A stretch of 52,381 nt of DNA from Bacillota bacterium (GTDB taxonomy: Bacteria > Bacillota > UBA4882 > UBA10575). The position numbers and the translations under genes were made by a program. The stretch is from the NCBI GenBank assembly GCA_012735135.1, contig JAAYHY010000118.1, forward strand, positions 1 to 52,381, given 5' to 3'. Position 1 is the first letter of the stretch. Each line of letters opens with the position of its first letter. Below the pieces are notes generated by a model. The model saw only the letters and a list, made by a program, of their open reading frames with translations, was not told the origin of the DNA and searched no databases. Shown one piece after another: positions 35,753 to 43,436 of this stretch.

Positions 35753-36208
35753 TTACCGTAAGGCTTCAAGATTTATGTGCATTTTTCCTTTAACAACAAA
35801 GACCACCGCAAGCAAAGAGATTATTACTGATTGGACTAAAAAATAATGGGGATTCATCTTGGGAGCAGATTCCATCCCCGTCAGGGTTATATCAGTCAGA
35901 AAGATGACACTACTATTGTTCATCATCCAGTGGAAAAAAACCCCTGCCAAAAACAGATTCTTATTGCTCTTTATGTAATACCATGTCATTATAATCGAAA
36001 AACTAATTTCAGTAATGATAAACAAAGGGTAATACTTAAGGCCAATAGCGTATTGAGAAGAACCGGGCCGGTAAAACTCCACTAAATGCCAAGCGCCAAA
36101 ATATGCCCCGACAATTATTGAGCTTATGAACGGGGATTTTGTTCTCAACAATACCGGCAGCACATAGCCACGAAGGACCGAATACTTCTTCCAATATGGG
36201 ACCACCAA
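35753..36208 (-). pseudogene. CPBP-family membrane protease, C-terminal part (frameshifted)
   Basis: The frame continues the CPBP (CAAX-like) protease begun at 36572. From the join it reads LRGYVLPVLLRTKSPF (end of the EExxxR motif), IIVGAYFGAWHLVEFYRP (second motif histidine), then a third helix with FFHWMMNNSS (third motif His/Asn). The first eight residues of this frame are out-of-frame reading. It differs by one extra base from the upstream frame near 36180. Confidence 0.75.
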
Positions 36209-36572
36209 ACAATATTGCCAAAAAGAGCAGAGGGATTAGATGCGGCTCCTTCCTGATCATCTTAAAGGTGGGAACATCCCCAAACAATAAATACGATATG
36301 AGCAAGGTAAGTAAACATACTGAGATGAGAATTCCTAGTATTTCCAAATAATGACGGGGTTTGGCCTTTATCCGGACCGCAGATTTCAGTTGCTCTTTAA
36401 TACCTTTTTTGCCTTGCGTAATCCCGACTAGCACAACCCCGGTCAAAGGCATTCCATACATGAACCAACCGGGTTCACCATAAATATACCATGGCCAGTA
36501 TCCCAAGAGCGTTGAAAAAAGGAAAAAGAGGAATATTTGGTACTTCTCGATAAACAGGCGCATCTTACCCAT
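36036..36572 (-). pseudogene. CPBP-family membrane protease, N-terminal part (frameshifted)
   Basis: This frame encodes the first membrane helices of an Abi/CPBP intramembrane protease, ending with GGPILEEVFG, the start of the EExxxR catalytic motif, at about 36180. It then runs out of frame. Removing one C after GTATTCGGT restores LEEVFGLRGYVLP and the full 270-residue family protein. The break separates the catalytic glutamates from the histidines, so neither part would be active. A CPBP relative with an intact frame is at 45207-45890. Such proteins are often linked to bacteriocin immunity or membrane-protein processing; the role here is unknown. Confidence 0.75.
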
Positions 36573-36651
36573 ATTTTCACCTCTCTCACCTCGCTATCTC
36601 TTCCGGTAAAGCGTAATCCCTTATTATCAATATGTTCCTTAAATAATGAGC

Positions 36652-36882
36652 TTACCTGTTCTCTCTAATTCCGTAATAAACCTGTTCCATTAAAATCTCA
36701 GAAATATCAGTCCGAAAAGCGGCGTCATTCATGTACTTAGCAAAGATATCTTGATATCTATATTACTTCAAGGCCAATCCATCGTCAAACTCATATCGGG
36801 GATGATCGGTTGACTTGTTTTCTACTTTATCAAAAACAACCACTTCCTCAAAGACTAAAACCGGGTGGCACCGTAATATTAA
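36652..36882 (-). pseudogene. possible type I restriction subunit (HsdR-like) C-terminal remnant
   Basis: The frame gives EEVVVFDKVENKSTDHPRY, then an in-frame TAA (36763-36765), then YQDIFAKYMNDAAFRTDISE and ILMEQVYYGIREN. The last part resembles the closing segment of type I restriction R subunits. No start, helicase motifs or partner genes are present. Recognition is tentative. Confidence 0.3.
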
Positions 36883-36949
36883 TTATATCCAGTAAAAAAG
36901 ATCGAACATCAAATCAAGAAACAAGCCCTGTTCCAGTTAGAACAGGACT

Positions 36950-37066
36950 TTATACCGCCGTGGAGGAGATAACCACTTTCCAATATCCAGTATCGTATGC
37001 AATCTCAAGCACATGGCAATCATTGAAGAACGCCGCTACCACAGCCCGAATTTCTACAAGATCCAA
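36950..37066 (-). pseudogene. possible SAM-dependent methyltransferase fragment
   Basis: A 38-codon frame contains CHVLEIAYDTGYWKVV, similar to the VLEIACGTGYWT motif I of class I methyltransferases, with stops on both sides. It is short and isolated, so this is weak evidence for a decayed gene. Confidence 0.25.
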
Positions 37067-37175
37067 TTATCGTTCCAGCTTTATGTAAATGTGTTCAAAT
37101 TTATCCTGTATAATTAATTTTTGATCACTACTCCTTATACTATTCAATGTAAAACTTGGACAAAGATGTAATTGA

Positions 37176-37709
37176 CTATTTCTGAGAAGTAAAGGCATTA
37201 CGTATTTTGTTAATAGCAGCAGCAGAACCATCCAGAGGAAAACGAAAGTAAACTTTCCCCTCGCCATACCAGTTAAGTTCAAACAAAACAGATTTTGATT
37301 TAGCAATCTTAGAAATTACAGATTCGTCATCCGTAAAATGTAAGAACTTCGAGCCCCAACTCTGTGTCAGTGTTATATCCTCGATTTGGTCATCCCACTT
37401 TATTCGCGTATAAATAAGATCGTATCCATCTCTCGTCGTAGTGCCAGTTAAGTTTGGAGAAACAGTAAACCCAACATAAACCCATTCGTCCTCGCCATCA
37501 CAACCAATTCCTAACCAAGCCTTTGTGTCTCCATATGGGAAGCTCATTTTCTTCACTGGTCCAACTGACGGCGAAAATGCGTACCACGTCTCCGCCTCAG
37601 TCATTTCATCTTTTGAAACAGATGTAGTCCATTGATTATTAGCAAAAACCGAAAGTGACAAGAAAATAATTGTAATAAACATGGCTAGCCTGATGATCTT
37701 GTTATGCAT
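37176..37709 (-). CDS. small secreted protein, possibly VasI-like
   Basis: This 177-residue protein starts with a signal peptide (IIRLAMFITIIFLSLSVFA, cleavage near ANNQW). The mature part is a single beta-rich domain with YAFSPSVGPVKKMSFPYGDTKAWLGIGCD and a C-terminal KVYFRFPLDGSAAAINKIRNAF. The ending resembles small VasI-type and phage-linked proteins that close with a Phe-x-Leu-x-Gly helix motif. No lipobox. AGGAGG stands eight bases before the ATG, so it is probably expressed. It lies alone, with debris on one side and a 790-base gap on the other. The function is unknown. Confidence 0.6.
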   Translation of the reverse strand: MHNKIIRLAMFITIIFLSLSVFANNQWTTSVSKDEMTEAETWYAFSPSVGPVKKMSFPYGDTKAWLGIGCDGEDEWVYVGFTVSPNLTGTTTRDGYDLIYTRIKWDDQIEDITLTQSWGSKFLHFTDDESVISKIAKSKSVLFELNWYGEGKVYFRFPLDGSAAAINKIRNAFTSQK

Positions 37710-38499
37710 ATAACCAACCTCCTTTCAATAATTAATAACGAATAGCGATAACTGGCGTCAACTGTTCTAGCCAAAAGGTTCCCCCACAGCAGACATCAGA
37801 TCATCACTTCAGATTGCCAAAAAATGCAGAATCAACCATGGGGTATTAAACTTTTACTATGTGCTCTTGCATCAACTCTTCCGCGATTGATTCCGCTTGT
37901 TTTAATACAGTTTCAGTAGCCAGTATCTTCATATGCGGAAGTCATATTTACTTTAATAATACCTAGGTTATCTACACTTACAACTCAAAAGTTATAACAA
38001 ACGTGTAAAACATATATAATACATAGATTCGTATGATTACTCTAATTTCCTGCAATTGTTCCCAAAATTCGACTTCAGCTCAAAACCTTACATTGCCACT
38101 GTTAACCATGGCAAATATGGAAAAACCTCGATATGTGCGAAACCATAATCCATTTGTAATACAAAAAAATAAAAAAAGAGGCTCGCTTAAAACCTCTTGC
38201 TAATCCTTTGTCTTAAATAACAAATATTTCAAAATACTGCGCTCCTCCCGCCGCCCACGCGGCCCGAAGCGGCCATGCTGTGCTATTTTTCTCCCAAATA
38301 TCATCTTAATATTTATAATTTACAAAACCTAACTTATGCATTAACCCTTTATTTTCCTCTCTTTTTGTCAATTTATGAATGTTATCCCTAAAATAGCCCG
38401 TAGAATCGAAGGTGATTCAAAATAAAAAGGAAGATCGAAAGCACATCCCGAACCATATTAACATCGATCCTACCAGATAGAAATGGGGGTGGGTGGGGA
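37710..38499. other. 790-base AT-rich intergenic region
   Basis: I see no convincing gene. It holds an orphan minus-strand terminator at 38162-38198 and a GC-rich pair of small hairpins near 38245-38275 (GCCGC...GCGGC, GGCC...GGCC) within an otherwise AT-rich stretch. The promoter of the response-regulator operon should lie in its last 150 bases but no clear consensus is visible. Confidence 0.5.
38162..38198 (-). terminator. orphan intrinsic terminator
   Basis: AAGAGG and CCTCTT pair around eleven bases; on the minus strand a very long T-rich run (TTTTTTTATTTTTTT) follows. No minus-strand gene lies upstream, so its gene was probably lost. Confidence 0.5.
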
Positions 38500-39174
38500 A
38501 TGTTACCCGCGGAACTTAGCATCCTGGTGGTGGATGATCATCCCCTTTTCCGGCAGGGAGTGCGGTTTTTCCTGGAGTCAATCCCCGAAATAACATTGGT
38601 TAAGGAGGCCGGTAACGGGATTGAAGCCTTACAGGTATTAACGGAAGAACTTATCCATTTGGTCTTACTTGATTTGCAGATGCCGGTGATGGACGGGGTG
38701 GAATTGACCCAACAGATCAAAGCCCGGTTTCCAGAGGTTAAGGTACTGGTGTTAACAAGTTTCGCCGGATGGGAAAAGGTTTATCCTTCTTTACAGGCCG
38801 GAGCCGACGGGTACCTCTTAAAAGACGCCAGTCCGGATCAGCTAAGCGCAGCCATCCAAGCGGTGATGACGGGCGGACATTATTTCGAGCCGCAGGTCAC
38901 GTCGGAGTTACTTAACCTGCTCAATCGGGAGGAGACGGAAAAGCATAATTTGCCCACCGCAGAGTTATCCCAAAGAGAACTGGAGGTTTTATCCTTAATC
39001 ACAGAAGGGTTAGGAAATAAAGAGATCGCCGCGAAGTTATTCATCAGTGAAAAAACAGTAAAAACCCATGTGGCCAATATTCTAGAAAAATTACAGGTTA
39101 AATCGCGTACCCAAGCGGCCCTCTACGCCACCAGGATGGGCTGGTTCGGGAGTAAGCGAGGGGGGCAACCATGA
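38500..39174 (+). CDS. NarL/LuxR-family response regulator (LiaR-like)
   Basis: This 224-residue DNA-binding regulator has a receiver domain with acidic pair D12-D13 ([11 protein letters not shown]), phosphoacceptor D58 ([14 protein letters not shown]), T/S switch in [10 protein letters not shown] and K in YLLKDASP. The C-terminal LuxR helix-turn-helix is [36 protein letters not shown]. The G-rich ribosome site (GGGTGGGGA) precedes ATG. It is translationally coupled to the downstream kinase through an ATGA overlap. The LiaRS type commonly responds to envelope stress; the target may be the membrane protein gene that follows the kinase, which is inference. Confidence 0.93.
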   Translation: MLPAELSILVVDDHPLFRQGVRFFLESIPEITLVKEAGNGIEALQVLTEELIHLVLLDLQMPVMDGVELTQQIKARFPEVKVLVLTSFAGWEKVYPSLQAGADGYLLKDASPDQLSAAIQAVMTGGHYFEPQVTSELLNLLNREETEKHNLPTAELSQRELEVLSLITEGLGNKEIAAKLFISEKTVKTHVANILEKLQVKSRTQAALYATRMGWFGSKRGGQP

Positions 39175-40313
39175 AGATCCGGCCAAAAGATGAGACCAGC
39201 AAAAAGAAGATCGGCGTGCAAGTCCTCTATGTCTTTTTGTTTGCGGCAACAGTTGGCTCCATTTTTTCTTCCTTTATTGTCGTAATTTTTTTAGCCCAAG
39301 GAAACCAATTCCCCTTTCCTTTGCCCGTCGTATCTTTGGTTTGCGCCCTCCTCTCCGGTTGTGGCGGTGTACTGGGGCTGATCATAGATAAACTGATCCA
39401 ACGTCTTGGCCTTAAAAATGAAGTCCTGGTTAGGAGTCTCGGTTTTCTTGGCACCATCGTTGCCCTCTTTATCTTTATTTTTCTCCTTGCCTTGCTCACC
39501 GGTTATCTTCAAAAGCTCTTAGCCTTTTTATCCAATTCAATCTGGTTTATCTTGCTGGGTTGTTTTTTTGGCGGAATCGCCGGAGTTGTTGAGTATTTTT
39601 ATGCGAAATTGGAAGGCAAAGTTAAACACCTTTCACGGCAAAACCGTTTACTGGCAGATTTGGCCAAAAAAGATCAGGAATTGGCGGAGAAAACAAAGGC
39701 TTTGGCGGTGATGGAAGAGCGCAATCGCATGGCCAGAGAGCTTCATGATTCGATCTGCCAGGGAATCCACGGCATTATATATTCCTGCCATACGCTGAAA
39801 AAATACCTTCTAGCAACGGAGATCCCAAGCGAAGCCCAGATTCTGGTCGAACATTTGGAAAAGACAGCCGGATTGACCTTAAGCGAACTCAGAGCGATGA
39901 TCCTGGAATTACGTCCCACGCTTTTGGAGAACCAAGGGTTGGCCCAGGCTTTGCAGGTCAATGCCGACTTGTTTTCCTGGCATCAACAGGTTGGAGTTGA
40001 GTTGAACCTGGATTATGTGGCCGGTCTCACTTCCGAACAAGAAATAGCGGTCTACCGGATCGTGCAGGAGGCTTTGGCCAATATCCGGAAACACGCCAAG
40101 GCCAGCAGGGTTTACCTTTCTTTACTGGAAAGCAAGGAGCGGGTAGAGTTAGAAATTGAGGATAATGGCGCCGGTTTTGATCCGGAGAACGTAAAAAAAG
40201 GAAACGGTTTACTTAATATGAAGACCCGGGCTCAGGATAACGGGGGTGTTTTCCGTTTACAGACCGCTCCCGGCAAAGGAACAACAATCCAGGTGGAATT
40301 TCCAAAAGACTGA
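39171..40313 (+). CDS. sensor histidine kinase, NarX/LiaS-like (HisKA_3)
   Basis: This 380-residue kinase has four transmembrane helices in the first 145 residues with very short external loops, so it senses within or at the membrane. A coiled coil of about 35 residues ([21 protein letters not shown]) follows. The HisKA_3 motif is [21 protein letters not shown] (H192), and the HATPase has [22 protein letters not shown] and [11 protein letters not shown]. Its ATG overlaps the regulator stop by four bases. A terminator follows directly, so the pair forms a two-gene operon. Confidence 0.93.
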   Translation: MKIRPKDETSKKKIGVQVLYVFLFAATVGSIFSSFIVVIFLAQGNQFPFPLPVVSLVCALLSGCGGVLGLIIDKLIQRLGLKNEVLVRSLGFLGTIVALFIFIFLLALLTGYLQKLLAFLSNSIWFILLGCFFGGIAGVVEYFYAKLEGKVKHLSRQNRLLADLAKKDQELAEKTKALAVMEERNRMARELHDSICQGIHGIIYSCHTLKKYLLATEIPSEAQILVEHLEKTAGLTLSELRAMILELRPTLLENQGLAQALQVNADLFSWHQQVGVELNLDYVAGLTSEQEIAVYRIVQEALANIRKHAKASRVYLSLLESKERVELEIEDNGAGFDPENVKKGNGLLNMKTRAQDNGGVFRLQTAPGKGTTIQVEFPKD

Positions 40314-40330
40314 GAAAATCAGTCTTTTTT
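40304..40330 (+). terminator. intrinsic terminator of the response regulator-kinase operon
   Basis: AAAGACTGA and TCAGTCTTT pair around GAAAA, followed by TTTTTG. The stem starts within the last codons of the kinase. Confidence 0.9.
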
Positions 40331-40436
40331 TGTAGCCGCTTTCGGCCTTTCGGCTGATGGCTGTTGATACCGGTCAAGATATAATTGGTCTTGAAGGTAA
40401 AGCAATTATTCGGTTTTATCCGAGGAGGTAGAAACT

Positions 40437-41390
40437 ATGGGTTCTTTCCAACCGGTATCTAACTTTATCCCCCGTTTTGTTTTGTTGTACTTTTTGTTTC
40501 TCATTTTTTATGTAATGGCCTCGATGTTTATTTCCGTGCCGGAGACAGCGGTGTCCGGAATAACCGGGGCCGAAACGGCCGTTTCCGAACCCGGACTGGT
40601 CTCCCCCGTCGCCGGGCTGCTGATAATCGCCCTGGTTAACCTGATGATTATCATCCCATTAATCCAGAGTTCACGCTGGGGAGGCTGGAAATTGGCGCTG
40701 ATCTTAGCCCTGTCTTACTACGGCGCAGCAACCTTTGTGGTACAGCTTGAATCCTGGTTCTTTCTCACGGCGAACACCGTCGACGCCCGGATGCTTCCAC
40801 GCCTGTTTTTGATGGGCATACCACCGGCTTTCTTCTTCATTCCATTGGCGATATGGGTTCTGGGTAAAAATTCTTCAACGGTCGAACCTGCATCCAACCC
40901 CGTCATGGTTATGCCTCTTCGCCAGTGGATTTGGAAGTTAACCACGGTTGTCGCTGCTTATTTACTCCTGTACTGGCTCGCCGGTTATTTTATCGCCTGG
41001 CAAAATCCGGTGCTTCGCGCCTTTTACGGACAGCCCGGTCCCGCCTTACCCTTCTTTAAACATACGCTTAATACAATACGTGATTCCCGGTTGTTTCTTT
41101 TGCAGATCCTCCGCGCCCTGCTATACGTGTTGTGTATGGCGCCGGTAATCCGTGGTTCAAGGCTTAACCCTTGGCGGACGGCGCTCTTGGTTGGAGCTTA
41201 CTTAAGCCTGCCGCAAAACATCGCATTGATTTTGGAAAATCCCTTGATGCCCAACGCCGCTGTGCGCCTTACCCACCTGATCGAGACGGTCTCCTCCAAT
41301 TTTATCTGGGGTCTCTTCATGGTCTGGCTCTTGCACCGCCGGCATCATTCCCTGGCGGATCTCTTTGGCGCCCGCGCTTTTCCCGCTTGA
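40437..41390 (+). CDS. polytopic membrane protein of unknown function
   Basis: This 317-residue protein has about seven transmembrane helices (for example FVLLYFLFLIFYVMASMFI, LLIIALVNLMIIIPLI, LTTVVAAYLLLYWLAGYFIAW) and one loop near residues 42-52 rich in Ala, Val and Glu. The C-terminus, SSNFIWGLFMVWLLHRRHHSLADLFGARA, is rich in basic residues and histidine, and a decayed copy of it occurs at 33.95 kb. GAGGAGG precedes the ATG. I do not recognise a family. Its position right after a LiaRS-like pair suggests envelope stress or drug resistance, as inference only. Confidence 0.75.
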   Translation: MGSFQPVSNFIPRFVLLYFLFLIFYVMASMFISVPETAVSGITGAETAVSEPGLVSPVAGLLIIALVNLMIIIPLIQSSRWGGWKLALILALSYYGAATFVVQLESWFFLTANTVDARMLPRLFLMGIPPAFFFIPLAIWVLGKNSSTVEPASNPVMVMPLRQWIWKLTTVVAAYLLLYWLAGYFIAWQNPVLRAFYGQPGPALPFFKHTLNTIRDSRLFLLQILRALLYVLCMAPVIRGSRLNPWRTALLVGAYLSLPQNIALILENPLMPNAAVRLTHLIETVSSNFIWGLFMVWLLHRRHHSLADLFGARAFPA

Positions 41391-41551
41391 AGAGCCTTTG
41401 CCCATCTCCCTTTGGGATGATCTCTTGTTTGTTTTTGTCCTACAACAATTTTAGTACTATGGCCTCAGGTTCAGATCTGGTCTTGCCGAAAAACCGCAAA
41501 ACTTCTGACCGGGAAATAAGGATCGAACGTCTGAACCAGGCAAATTAGCGG

Positions 41552-41580
41552 TTGACATTTACACCATTTCCCATTAGAAT
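41552..41580 (+). promoter_or_regulatory. sigma-A promoter of the T-box/DAHP synthase transcript
   Basis: TTGACA (41552-41557) and TAGAAT (41575-41580) are separated by 17 bases. The T-box leader starts some 30 bases downstream, which supports this as the working promoter. Confidence 0.85.
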
Positions 41581-41609
41581 CATAAATAATTATTATCCCC
41601 AAACACTTC

Positions 41610-41918
41610 ATAATGGTTAAAGGCGAGGAAAGGGAAAAGTAAGTATAAAAAGTTTTCCCAGCGAGCCGGGGACGGTGGGAGCCCGGTAAAACGGTTTATA
41701 CCCAAGTTCTCCCTGGAGCTACCGGTTGAATACAACACCTCTGTTGTTATTAGACCGTGTCGGTTTCTCCAACCGTTATCCCGGGAGGGCATATCGGAAA
41801 AAACTGCCGATCAGTATTTTTCCCGTATGCTTCAATGAGTGGTTTCCTTTTCAGGATTCAAGTTGGGTGGTACCGCGTGGATTATAACTCCTCGTCCCGA
41901 TCGGGACGGGGAGTTTTT
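41610..41918 (+). ncRNA. T-box leader controlling DAHP synthase
   Basis: Uncharged tRNA binds this leader and prevents termination. Visible parts are the stem I apical region (AGCGAGCCGGGGACGGTGG and GAGCCCGG at 41660-41686), a specifier candidate TGG at 41714-41716 followed by A, and the antiterminator box TTGGGTGGTACCGCG at 41863-41877. The terminator ACTCC-CGTCCCGA/TCGGGACG-GGAGT with TTTTTT closes it at 41887-41918. A tryptophan specifier fits an aromatic-pathway gene, but UUC (Phe, near 41707) cannot be ruled out without modelling stem I. Confidence 0.9.
41887..41918 (+). terminator. T-box regulated terminator
   Basis: ACTCC-CGTCCCGA and TCGGGACG-GGAGT form a near-perfect stem followed by six T residues, immediately after the T-box antiterminator sequence. 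Confidence 0.92.
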
Positions 41919-41972
41919 TATTTAAGTAAACACATGCGGAAAAGAAACTTTTCACCAGAGGGAGGTATCTTT

Positions 41973-42986
41973 ATGATTATTGTGATGCAGACCGGGGCAA
42001 CAAAAGACCAAATCCAACAGGTTGAGCATGAACTCGGCAACCTGGGCTATAAAACCCACCCCATTTACGGGGAGGTAAAAACCGTCATTGCGGCGGTTGG
42101 CGACCAAAGATTACCCAACCCGGAACTGATCACCAGTCTCCCCGGGGTCGAAGGGATTATGCCTATTATGAAACCCTACAAACTGGTAAGCAGGGAACTA
42201 AAACCGGCCGGAACCACCATCCAAATTGACGATTTAACCATCGGCGGCCGGGAAATCGTCATCATGGCCGGTCCCTGCGCCGTCGAAAACGAAGAGGTCT
42301 TTTTTGAAACCGCCCGTCAAGTGAAGGAAGCCGGCGCCAAAATCCTCCGGGGCGGCGCCTATAAGCCCCGTACTTCCCCCTATTCCTTCCAAGGACTTGA
42401 GAAGGAAGGCCTCAAAATGCTGGCGCAGGCCCGCCAGGAAACGGGACTGAAGATTGTGACCGAGGTGGTAGACACCCGGGATGTGGAAGTGGTCGCCAAG
42501 TATGCCGATATTCTGCAAATCGGCGCCCGCAATATGCAAAATTTCCGCCTGCTCCGGGAAGCGGGAGCCAGCGGCAAACCAATCCTGTTGAAAAGGGGGC
42601 TCTCGGCCACCATTGAGGAATGGCTGATGGCGGCCGAGTACATTCTCTCCTCCGGCAATTCCCAGGTCATCCTCTGTGAAAGGGGAATCCGCACCTTTGA
42701 AACGGCCACCAGAAATACCATTGACCTGAGTGCCATTCCGGTGGTCAAGGAACTCTCCCATCTCCCCATTGTCGCCGACCCCAGCCACGCCACGGGTTCC
42801 TGGAAATACGTGGATGCGCTGGCCAAAGCGGCGGTGGCGGCGGGCGCCGACGGATTACTCATCGAAGTACACAGCGATCCGGCCCGGGCCTTATGCGACG
42901 GGCCCCAGTCCCTCCGTCCCGACCGCTTCGCCCACCTGGTCCAAGAGCTAAAAGCGTTGGCGACCGCCGTGAACCGCCGGCTCTAA
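41973..42986 (+). CDS. aroF: 3-deoxy-7-phosphoheptulonate (DAHP) synthase, AroF/AroA(G) type
   Basis: This 337-residue enzyme condenses phosphoenolpyruvate and erythrose 4-phosphate, the first step of the shikimate pathway. An N-terminal ferredoxin-like regulatory domain spans residues 1-70 ([21 protein letters not shown]). The TIM barrel has [78 protein letters not shown] and [11 protein letters not shown], all typical active-site segments of type I-beta enzymes. The ATG at 41973 has GGAGG seven bases upstream and gives the standard length; earlier in-frame starts would lie within the T-box leader. Expression depends on tRNA charging through the leader. Confidence 0.96.
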   Translation: MIIVMQTGATKDQIQQVEHELGNLGYKTHPIYGEVKTVIAAVGDQRLPNPELITSLPGVEGIMPIMKPYKLVSRELKPAGTTIQIDDLTIGGREIVIMAGPCAVENEEVFFETARQVKEAGAKILRGGAYKPRTSPYSFQGLEKEGLKMLAQARQETGLKIVTEVVDTRDVEVVAKYADILQIGARNMQNFRLLREAGASGKPILLKRGLSATIEEWLMAAEYILSSGNSQVILCERGIRTFETATRNTIDLSAIPVVKELSHLPIVADPSHATGSWKYVDALAKAAVAAGADGLLIEVHSDPARALCDGPQSLRPDRFAHLVQELKALATAVNRRL

Positions 42987-42990
42987 GCCA

Positions 42991-43015
42991 AGGGGGTTGT
43001 ATTGTTCAACCCCCT
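42991..43015 (+). terminator. stem-loop after DAHP synthase
   Basis: AGGGGGTTG and CAACCCCCT pair perfectly around seven bases, four bases after the stop codon. No immediate T-run follows, but TTTCTTTTTTT occurs about 20 bases on. Confidence 0.6.
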
Positions 43016-43151
43016 CGACCTACTTATGCCTTGGGTTTCTTTTTTTCACATTCAACTCCTCCAAAACCGGAACAGCGGCAATTACCTCACATCTTAACCG
43101 CTTGACGCCTCACCGCTGCGCGCCTTGATTATATTTATTCGGTTCATATAG

Positions 43152-43182
43152 AAAGGACCCCTTCTTAAGGGTCCTTTTCTTT
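43152..43182 (+). terminator. intrinsic terminator-like hairpin
   Basis: AAAGGACCC and GGGTCCTTT pair around eight bases and are followed by TCTTTTG. It overlaps the end of the mgtE remnant and may be a second terminator for the aroF transcript. Confidence 0.6.
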
Positions 43183-43281
43183 TGAGCATAGCCTCAGGAT
43201 AAGCGTAGCGATCCGGAGATAAATCAATAAGGACAGCGCGTCCACAATTGTGGCAATAAAGGGGCTGGCCATCAGCATCGT
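43165..43281 (-). pseudogene. mgtE C-terminal remnant
   Basis: The frame reads TMLMASPFIATIVDALSLLIYLRIATLILRL, nearly the same as the last helix of the intact MgtE at 34.2 kb (VVMASPFITTIVDALSLLIYFRIATVILGI). The frame continues upstream to 43416 but with unrelated sequence. No start or upstream MgtE domains are present. Confidence 0.8.
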
Positions 43282-43436
43282 AATCTGTTCATTTTCAATT
43301 GCTTGACAGACCAGCTTCACCAAGCAGTCAGGCTGAAAATCCACTTCAATCAATTTATAGGGCTCATCCGGGCACGGTTTTCTCCCACTGACAATGATAA
43401 CACCATCCGCATACATTGTTTGGAGAGGTGAAAACC

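Noticed and set aside
35735-35765. tRNA T-arm-like GGGGTTCGATTCC on the minus strand just after the CPBP stop, as a possible attachment site
   Set aside because: The flanking T-stem bases do not pair, no CCA end or other tRNA arms are present, and there is no integrase nearby.
36860-36946. T-box-like GGGTGGCACCG followed by a CCTGTTC/GAACAGG hairpin on the plus strand
   Set aside because: No stem I landmarks or terminator T-run, and no gene follows. The minus strand reads as a plausible coding remnant over the same bases, so the match is probably chance.
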